A stretch of DNA of 28,938 nucleotides from CAZUCE01 sp964619265 (GTDB lineage: Bacteria; Planctomycetota; UBA1135; GCA-002686595), in the NCBI GenBank assembly GCA_964619265.1, contig CAZUCE010000048.1, positions 1 through 28,938 on the forward strand. The letters are read 5' to 3'. The notes under the pieces are model-generated. The model was not told where the DNA came from. It was given only the letters and a program-made list of their open reading frames with translations, and searched no databases. Made by a program: the position numbers and the translations under genes. Below, in pieces: positions 23,545 to 28,938 of this stretch. Positions within the stretch are counted from its first letter, which is position 1. Each line of letters starts with the position of its first letter.

Positions 23545-25320
23545 TCAGTTGAAGTCGGCTTCGATCGCGTTGGAGATCGAGAACAGCTCTGCTTGGCTGG
23601 CATCGAACATCACGGCCTGCATGTACAGGACGGCGGCGGTCGGACCGACGTTGATCGGAACGGACCACTGTCCGTCCGCGTCGGTGCTAAACGGCAGGAC
23701 CAGATCCGCGGGCAGCGGAACGATCGTGCCGCCGAGCAGCGGGGTCGGGTTCAGGCTTGCGCCGATGGCGACCACGCCGCCCGCATTGGCCAGGTTCGAA
23801 TCGACCGCAAGGGTCGCGGTTCCGCCGTCCACGAGCGCGTCGCCGCACAGGGAAAGGGCCACTGAACCGGGACCGGCGAAGCCGAGGTCCGCTTGGCAGG
23901 TGATCGGGTCGAGTTGGTTCAGGTAGACGTCGGTGCCGTTTTCACGGGAAATCACGAGGTCCAGGTCGCCATCGCCATCGATGTCCAGGGCCGCAACATC
24001 GTGGGTGCCGCGCAGATCGGCCTGGGTGAGGCCCACGGCTCCGATCCAGCCCGCGCCGGCGGTTTGGCGCTCTTCGACCATGACCGGCGAGCCGGCCTCG
24101 TCGAACACGTTGTGATAGATGTGCATGCGGCGGTTGCCGCCCGGGATGTCCACGTCGACGTCGGCGTGCAGCGAATCGGGCCAGCCGTCGTTGTCGAGGT
24201 CGGCGACGAGATTGTTGCTCGAGAAGCCGTCGTCGTCGTCGTTGGAGAGGAACGAGTAGGTGAAGGCCTGACTCCACTGGACGCGACCGAACAGATCGTT
24301 GCCTTCGTTGAGGCGGAAACGGTCGTCGCCGTCGTCGCTGGAGATCAGGTCAAGACGTCCGTCCTGGTTTAGGTCGCCGACGTTCACGTGGTAGGGCGCG
24401 AAGCCCACGTGGAAGTCGTCGAACACCTGGAAGGTGCCCGGGTTGGCCGGGTTGTTGTACGTGGCAGCGATGTACTGGGGCGGGTTGAGCGCCGTGTCCT
24501 TCAGGACGTCGTTGTAGCCGTCGCCGTTCAGGTCGGCGATCACCGAGGCCATGCCGAAGGCCGACAGCAGCATCGTCGGGGTCATCCGGGTCTGGCTCTC
24601 GTCGGTAAAGAAACCGTTGCCGTCGTTGATAAGCAGCCGATCGTTCAGGTCTTCGTTGCCGGCTTGCTGGGCACCGCCGGCTCCCGAGGAATCGTAGTCG
24701 CCGAAGTACAAGTCGGGGAAGCCATCGTCGGTCAGGTCGCCCGCGGCCACCGAGCAAAAGCGCGGGTTCTGGGGGTTGCCGGTGCCGAAGTGGAGCAGCT
24801 GGGGAACGCGCGCGTCCTGATTCTCAAGGCCGAGCCAGGCTCCTGCGCTCGAACCCAGGTTCATGTAAATCCGCGGGTGCCCGATGTGCTTCGGGTCGCC
24901 GTCGGAGATCGTCGTGGCGGTGACCACGTCGAGCAGACCGTCGAGGTCGACGTCGACCAACACCACGTCGCGGTCGTTGGTCGGTGTGAGGAATCCTTGG
25001 TCGCCAGCAACGTCGGAGGCCGTCGCGAATTCGCTGGTGCGATCCACGAACTTGCCGCCTTCGTTCATCAGCAACAGGTTCGGGCGCTTGCCCGGGGAGG
25101 TGAATGGCTGCTTGCGCACGACGACCAGGTCGGGGGCGCCGTCGCCATCTAGGTCGCCCCAGGCGAGATCGGTTTCGAGCTGGCCGCTGGAGACGGTCGT
25201 ACCGGTGAAGTGACCGGTGTCGAGCTGGAATTCAACCCACTGGGTGTCGAAGGATTGGGCGCTTGCGACGCTCGCTAGCGGGAGCGCCAGGAAGGCAAAC
25301 GGAGTGAGGGCTCGTTTCAT
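23545..25320 (-). CDS. secreted FG-GAP/VCBS repeat protein
   Basis: 591-aa exported protein with signal peptide MKRALTPFAFLALPLASVASAQ. Residues about 45-465 hold at least seven FG-GAP/VCBS units with Ca-binding-like DxDxDGxxD loops: DLDGDGAPDLVV, DVDLDGLLDVV, DLTDDGFPDLYF, DLNGDGYNDVL, DLNQDGRLDLI, DLDNDGWPDSL and DIDGDGDLDLVI. These fold as an integrin-like propeller. The last 120 residues (472-591, from PITCQADLGF to SNAIEADFN) form a separate beta-rich domain with two Cys, of a kind recurring at the C-termini of planctomycetal secreted proteins; surface sorting is a guess. Enzymatic function is not indicated. It starts with ATG, 79 bp after the stop of the upstream secreted protein, and is probably co-transcribed with it. 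Confidence 0.87.
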   Translation of the reverse strand: MKRALTPFAFLALPLASVASAQSFDTQWVEFQLDTGHFTGTTVSSGQLETDLAWGDLDGDGAPDLVVVRKQPFTSPGKRPNLLLMNEGGKFVDRTSEFATASDVAGDQGFLTPTNDRDVVLVDVDLDGLLDVVTATTISDGDPKHIGHPRIYMNLGSSAGAWLGLENQDARVPQLLHFGTGNPQNPRFCSVAAGDLTDDGFPDLYFGDYDSSGAGGAQQAGNEDLNDRLLINDGNGFFTDESQTRMTPTMLLSAFGMASVIADLNGDGYNDVLKDTALNPPQYIAATYNNPANPGTFQVFDDFHVGFAPYHVNVGDLNQDGRLDLISSDDGDDRFRLNEGNDLFGRVQWSQAFTYSFLSNDDDDGFSSNNLVADLDNDGWPDSLHADVDVDIPGGNRRMHIYHNVFDEAGSPVMVEERQTAGAGWIGAVGLTQADLRGTHDVAALDIDGDGDLDLVISRENGTDVYLNQLDPITCQADLGFAGPGSVALSLCGDALVDGGTATLAVDSNLANAGGVVAIGASLNPTPLLGGTIVPLPADLVLPFSTDADGQWSVPINVGPTAAVLYMQAVMFDASQAELFSISNAIEADFN

Positions 25321-25370
25321 GGTGGATGGGGTGGGGCTGAGGGAGTCGGGTGGATTCGAGTCGGGAGCGA

Positions 25371-25392
25371 ACGGCTGCCCGAAGGCGGCCGT
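25371..25392 (-). terminator. short GC hairpin after the 341-aa protein gene
   Basis: Inverted repeat ACGGCTGCC / GGCGGCCGT around the 4-nt loop CGAA, with one imperfect pair, placed 7 bp beyond the minus-strand stop at 25400. No T-run follows, so it is only terminator-like; an mRNA-stabilising hairpin is equally possible. Confidence 0.35.
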
Positions 25393-25399
25393 CCGTCCG

Positions 25400-26425
25400 T
25401 CACGGCACCAGATAGAGTTGGACGGAGTTGCTGGCGAAGTCGATCGCAGGGGTCACCAGCAGGTAGGTGTGAAAGATCGTGGCGCCGATCAAGTTCGGCG
25501 AAGATCCAGGCTGCAGGACGAACGAGGCTTGGCCCTTGCCCAAGTCGTCAAGCAGGGACAAGGAGTTCGCGAGCAGCGGGCTGTTCGGCGAACTCAGGGT
25601 GAACTGGGTGTAAGCGTCGAAGACAATCGGAACCTGGATCGAACCGAATGGAATTGCGGGCGCGTCGCCGGTCGCCGAGCCCAGCATCAGATAGACGCGG
25701 CCGGCCTGGGCGGCGCCGGCGTCGAGCAGAAGTTCCTGCTGGCCACCGGTCGTTACGGAAAGGGTGCCAACGTCGGCGGTTAGCGATCCGGGCACAATCA
25801 CCGTGAGGTCCGAGGTTGGCCCGGCCTCGGCTGGCTCGACACGCCAAAACGGGAAACCGGTTTGCCCTGGTTCGAGCACGTTCGCCAGCACCTCGCTCGG
25901 ACGCACGAGGTACACGCCCGGGGCAAGCGGGGCGGTCAGCGTGCCGAGCCCAACCTGTTCGGGGGCGCCGCCGTTTGCGATGCTCTGGATCACCGAGCCG
26001 GTCGGCTGCGGAGCGAAGAAGTTCCCGATCGTGTTTTGGGCGCCGCCCACTTGGACCAGCCGCCCGCCGACCTGGGTCCCGCCGTAGCCGGCGGGATTGG
26101 CGAGACCGACCGGGCTGACGAAGTTCGCCATGGCGCCGGTGGTCGGGGCGGTCAGCGGCGCGAGCGCACCGCCGGTGAATTCCAGGTCAAAGGCGAATCC
26201 AGCGAGGCCGCCGTTCGCTGCGTCCGACAACTGGATCTCGACATCGAACGCGACGGTTGAGCCGGGCGCGGCCACCACGACGTCGGAGCCGTTGGAGCGG
26301 ACTCGGACCTCCACGTCGCTGGCCATGAGCGAGGGCGCCGTGAGCACGAGTCCGAGGAGGGCAGAGCAAGCCGCGGTCGCTGCATCGCGGAGATCTAGGA
26401 TCGCCATGGAATCGGGGGTCGCCAT
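25400..26425 (-). CDS. exported protein with cohesin-like N-terminal region, unknown function
   Basis: 341-aa protein with a hydrophobic export signal (TAACSALLGLVLTAPSLMAS, about residues 16-35). The mature N-terminus (VEVRVRSNGSDVVVAAPGSTVAFDVEIQLSDAANGGLAGFAFDLEF) resembles the beta-sandwich of cohesin-type domains, where PG.TV.v.V.l and L.gf.fdleF are typical. The C-terminal ~100 residues (about 242-341) contain VYLMLGSATGDAPAIPFG, LLDDLGKGQASFVL, LIGATIFHTYLLV and a closing SNSVQLYLVP, a beta domain I associate with planctomycetal and myxobacterial secreted proteins. A cohesin-like domain near a dockerin-like tail (di-haem oxidoreductase, same strand) is suggestive of pairing but unproven. 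The ATG at 26425 is used; a second ATG at 26407 would give a more usual signal length. First gene of the minus-strand run. Confidence 0.75.
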   Translation of the reverse strand: MATPDSMAILDLRDAATAACSALLGLVLTAPSLMASDVEVRVRSNGSDVVVAAPGSTVAFDVEIQLSDAANGGLAGFAFDLEFTGGALAPLTAPTTGAMANFVSPVGLANPAGYGGTQVGGRLVQVGGAQNTIGNFFAPQPTGSVIQSIANGGAPEQVGLGTLTAPLAPGVYLVRPSEVLANVLEPGQTGFPFWRVEPAEAGPTSDLTVIVPGSLTADVGTLSVTTGGQQELLLDAGAAQAGRVYLMLGSATGDAPAIPFGSIQVPIVFDAYTQFTLSSPNSPLLANSLSLLDDLGKGQASFVLQPGSSPNLIGATIFHTYLLVTPAIDFASNSVQLYLVP

Positions 26426-26639
26426 ATAGAAAAAGAGGTGAGGTCGGGAGCGGCCTGGACCTAGGTCCGGGTGGTTTCAGCCTAGCTCGCCGAGAAATCC
26501 CTGGGGAAGCAGATGTCCCGAAGGTAGGTGGTCATCCGGAATCGGTACCAGCATCCGTGCCTGGATTCCCGTTCCAACGGGCCCGCGGGCATCATGCGCG
26601 TGCCCCGCGCCGTTCACGGCCAGGGTCGGCCCCCTCTTT
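26426..26639. promoter_or_regulatory. divergent intergenic region between the 341-aa protein and the TPR lipoprotein
   Basis: 214 bp that must carry promoters for both directions. A 12-bp perfect palindrome GGACCTAGGTCC (26457-26468) stands 31 bp upstream of the minus-strand start and could be an operator. GC-rich short inverted sequence also occurs near 26571-26590. No convincing -35/-10 pair was found. Confidence 0.3.
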
Positions 26640-27446
26640 TTGGAACACAGTTTGAACGCAATCGACCGAGCCCTTTGCCTGAGCCTGCTGGCATTCCTTG
26701 GGGCCTGCGGCTCCGGATCCGAGGCGGCGCCGGCCCCTGAAAAGGAGCGGAGTGCCCCACTGGAAGAACGGTCTATTCCGGATCCGAGTCTGCTCGTTCA
26801 AGCCGAAGAGGCTCTGCTGGGCGGCGATTTCGAGGCGGTGGAGCGGTTGCTGGAACCGGTTGTCTCCGCGGAGTTTCCGACCGGTCGGGCCGAGCTTCTG
26901 TTCGCGCTCGCCCATCACAAGCGCAAACGCTATCCGGCCGCCGAGCCGTGGTTCGAGGCTGCGGCGGCCGCGCCCGGCGAATGGAACGGCGTGGAGTCGG
27001 TGCCCTACTACCTCGGTTGGTGCTGCTACTACTTGGGAGATCTTGAGGGAGCTCGAACCAGCTTCGTGGAGCACCGCGAGTTGAATCCCGAAGAAGGTGA
27101 CACGGTCTTTGCGCTGGGGGTGATCGATCTCGACCTCGGCGAGCCGGAGCGCGCAGCCGAGCGGTTTGAGGAGGCCATCGGGTTGCACCGGGCCGCTCTT
27201 GCTCAAGGCAAGCAGCACCTCGTGCCGGACTTGGCAAAGTCGTGGGCGCGGCTGGGCGATGCGCGTTCGGCGGTCGGGGATCTTCCGGGTGCGCGCACGG
27301 CGCTCGAGCGATGCGTTCAGCTTTACCCGCCGTTTCATGTGGCTTGGTTCCGGCTGGGCAGTGTTCTGCGCGAGCTGGGTGAGGAGCAGGCCGCCCAGGC
27401 CGCGTTCGCGGAGCACGAGCGTTGGAGCGCTGCTGATTCGCAATGA
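26640..27446 (+). CDS. TPR-repeat lipoprotein
   Basis: 268-aa protein read from a TTG at 26640; no ATG or GTG fits the N-terminus. The signal ends in lipobox LGAC (20-23) followed by GSGSEAAPAPEKE, a flexible linker, so it should be lipidated and exported. Residues about 50-265 form tetratricopeptide units: ALLGGDFEAVERLLEPVV, AELLFALAHHKRKRYPAAEPWFEAA, VPYYLGWCCYYLGDLEGARTSF, TVFALGVIDLDLGEPERAAERFEEA, SWARLGDARSAVGDLPGARTALERCV and AWFRLGSVLRELGEEQAAQAAF. TPRs mediate protein contacts. The stop overlaps the start of the CRTAC1-like gene (ATGA at 27443-27446), so the two are translationally coupled; TPR plus CRTAC1-type pairs are common in Planctomycetota, and joint action is likely though undefined. 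Confidence 0.85.
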   Translation: MEHSLNAIDRALCLSLLAFLGACGSGSEAAPAPEKERSAPLEERSIPDPSLLVQAEEALLGGDFEAVERLLEPVVSAEFPTGRAELLFALAHHKRKRYPAAEPWFEAAAAAPGEWNGVESVPYYLGWCCYYLGDLEGARTSFVEHRELNPEEGDTVFALGVIDLDLGEPERAAERFEEAIGLHRAALAQGKQHLVPDLAKSWARLGDARSAVGDLPGARTALERCVQLYPPFHVAWFRLGSVLRELGEEQAAQAAFAEHERWSAADSQ

Positions 27447-28891
27447 AGCGTTGTGCGATTGTCCCGGCGCTCGGCTGGGTGCTCGGCTTGGGCGCCTGCG
27501 ATCCGGATCCCCAGCTAGGTGCGCCGGGGGGGGCCTCCACGATGGCCTACCGCTGGGTTGAATTGGAGGCGTCGCCGATCCTCGAGCCGGCCATCGAAGC
27601 GCAGGAAATACTAGAAGCCAAAGGCGGCGGGCTGGCGGTGTTCGACGCGAACGGCGACGGTCTGCTCGATGTGTTCTTGCCCGGAGCCGCGCGCTTGGAA
27701 GAGCTCCAAGGTCAGGGCGCGAGTACGTTGATCGGGGACGGGAGCCTCGGGTTTCGCGGGGCGAAATCGACCCCTTGGCGCGGGGCCGGGATGGGCACGG
27801 CGACCGGCGATGTCGACGGCGACGGGCGCTGTGATGTATTCGTAGCGGCGTTTGGCGCGGACGCACTGCTGTTTGGCGGAGGCAGTGGACTCGCGGCTCG
27901 CGTTGCTGGGGTGGAGCACGAAGGTTGGTCCTCGGGAGCCGCATTCGCCGATGTCGACCTCGACGGCGATCTCGACCTGGCGGTCGCGCGCTATGTGAAG
28001 TTCGATCCCGGTGACTTGCCCGAGCCTTCTACGTTCTTTGGGACGCGTGTGTTCGGAGGCCCAGCCGGGCTCGAGGGCGAGCCCAATGGTCTCTATGAAA
28101 ACTCAGGGGACGGGACCTTCCGCGATCGTTCGGCCGAGCTCGAGGCCGGGCCGGCGCGTGCAACGCTCGGCGTGCTGGCCATGGACCTGGATCAGGATGG
28201 CGCTCTAGATCTGTACTTCGGCAACGACAGTCAGCCGAATCGCGTGTACTTCAGCAGGGTGGGTGACCCGTTTGCGCTAGAGGAAGCAGGCGAGTCGTCG
28301 GGGCTCGCGCGCAATGGCGACGGGCACGGGCAGGCGACCATGGGGATCGCGGTGACCGACGTGAACGGGGATCACTTGCCAGATCTGTTCACCACAAATT
28401 TCGCGCGCGACACGAACACGCTCCACGTCTCAAGTGGCGAACGGCGCTGGCGGGATGGAACGGCGCGCTTTGGGTTGGCGGCGGCGGGGCGCGCCGAGGT
28501 GGGCTGGGGCTGCGTGTTCACCGATTTCGACGGCGACGGCGACGAGGACTTGGTGGTGGCGAACGGTCACGTGTATCCGGACGCGGTCGCGCGCGAGCTG
28601 GGTTCGGCGCGGGCGCAGGACCTGCACTTTTGGCGACGGGATCCCGAACGCTTCGTGCGCGTGGAGACCGCCGGCCTATGCACTGGAGCGCGCGCCGGTG
28701 TGTGGCGGGGGCTGGCGGCGGCAGACTTGGACGGGGACGGCGACCGCGACCTGGTGTTGACCGGACTGGGCGAGCGGGCGGTGCTGCTGGAGCGCTTGGT
28801 GCCCGGCGGCTCGCCATCGCCGTTCCGGTGGTCCGGGGGCAGTTACCTCTCCAGCTCGCCCTCCGCCCACGCATCAGGACCAGATCGTTGA
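27443..28891 (+). CDS. CRTAC1-like FG-GAP repeat lipoprotein with shortened C-terminus
   Basis: 482-aa exported protein with lipobox LGAC (16-19). From about residue 60 it shows FG-GAP/VCBS propeller units with DxDxDG loops: FDANGDGLLDVFL, DVDGDGRCDVFV, DVDLDGDLDLAV, DLDQDGALDLYF, DVNGDHLPDLFT, DFDGDGDEDLVV and DLDGDGDRDLVL. It also has the NGLYENSGDGTFRDRS and NRVYF segments and the NGHVYPD motif typical of CRTAC1-like proteins. These usually continue into an ASPIC/UnbV domain of about 70-100 residues; here only a scrap resembling it (GGSYLSSSPSAHASG) remains, after which the protein stops at GPDR. The TGA (28889-28891) lies in a degenerate unit of the palindromic element, so the original end may have been lost. 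Coupled to the upstream TPR gene by a 4-bp overlap. Confidence 0.83.
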   Translation: MKRCAIVPALGWVLGLGACDPDPQLGAPGGASTMAYRWVELEASPILEPAIEAQEILEAKGGGLAVFDANGDGLLDVFLPGAARLEELQGQGASTLIGDGSLGFRGAKSTPWRGAGMGTATGDVDGDGRCDVFVAAFGADALLFGGGSGLAARVAGVEHEGWSSGAAFADVDLDGDLDLAVARYVKFDPGDLPEPSTFFGTRVFGGPAGLEGEPNGLYENSGDGTFRDRSAELEAGPARATLGVLAMDLDQDGALDLYFGNDSQPNRVYFSRVGDPFALEEAGESSGLARNGDGHGQATMGIAVTDVNGDHLPDLFTTNFARDTNTLHVSSGERRWRDGTARFGLAAAGRAEVGWGCVFTDFDGDGDEDLVVANGHVYPDAVARELGSARAQDLHFWRRDPERFVRVETAGLCTGARAGVWRGLAAADLDGDGDRDLVLTGLGERAVLLERLVPGGSPSPFRWSGGSYLSSSPSAHASGPDR

Positions 28892-28938
28892 TCCAGCGCC
28901 AAAGCGAACCACCCCCGGCTAGATCGGGAATACGGTGC
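28882..28938. repeat. nested palindromic element, copy C (truncated by the window edge)
   Basis: AGATCGGGAATACGGTGC at 28921-28938 matches the outer end of copies A and B and runs off the window, preceded by CT to give the same CTAG edge. Just before it, 28882-28920 aligns with the same unit in degraded form (AGATCGTTGATCCAGCGCC, then AAAGCGAACCACC). The two unit starts are 39 nt apart, like the 40-nt spacing in copy A. This looks like an older outermost shell around a younger one. The rest of the element is outside the window. Confidence 0.6.

Noticed and set aside
26592..27944. 450-codon minus-strand ORF
   Set aside because: It is antisense to the TPR and CRTAC1-like genes, is Arg/Pro-rich and shows no family resemblance; a typical high-GC shadow frame.
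28800..28920. Frameshift restoring a full ASPIC domain in the CRTAC1-like gene
   Set aside because: Other frames over the last 120 bp do not yield the expected ASPIC sequence; the annotated frame holds the only ASPIC-like scrap, so truncation is favoured over frameshift.

Overview
GC-rich, gene-dense bacterial chromosome, most consistent with Planctomycetota. This is inferred from many secreted FG-GAP/VCBS proteins, a di-haem oxidoreductase ending in an EF-hand/dockerin-like motif, CRTAC1-like and TPR lipoproteins, frequent GTG/TTG starts and few clear Shine-Dalgarno sites. No rRNA, tRNA, CRISPR array, transposase or phage gene was recognised.

Layout. 1-5244: a YfhO-like membrane protein (+) converges on an O-antigen-ligase-like membrane protein with C-terminal TPRs (-); both stop in one shared CTAG. 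5490-7471 (-): ribH-nusB-ftsY, a housekeeping cluster. 7600-15943 (-): a lipoprotein RND adaptor and two different RND permeases coupled by ATGA overlaps, with no outer-membrane channel gene. 16172-17779 (-): a secreted HEAT-repeat protein. 17780-18406: about 630 bp without a confident gene, holding a terminator-like hairpin (+) and an overlapping 60-codon ORF (-). 18407-20074: a small DUF1289 protein (-) and moeA (+). 20249-26425 (-): an export cluster, in transcription order a 341-aa secreted protein, an FG-GAP protein, a di-haem oxidoreductase and a WD40-like protein. 26640-28891 (+): a TPR lipoprotein and a CRTAC1-like FG-GAP lipoprotein, start and stop overlapping.

The most unusual content is a family of palindromic elements around moeA (about 18629-18822 and 20059-20264) and, truncated, at the right edge (28882-28938). 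Each complete copy is built like nested shells. About 40-nt units containing GTGCCAGAGC are stacked in mirror image around a 42-nt core that itself forms two small hairpins, giving a Y-shaped fold. The copy at 20059-20264 has perfect 82-bp arms. The two copies differ from each other, but within each copy the arms agree, so changes have been copied from arm to arm. The outer end of the unit supplies the last codons and stop of three genes (moeA, the WD40 gene and the CRTAC1-like gene all end in Asp-Arg-stop at the same unit offset). No mobilising enzyme is in view. I regard this as the candidate undescribed system.
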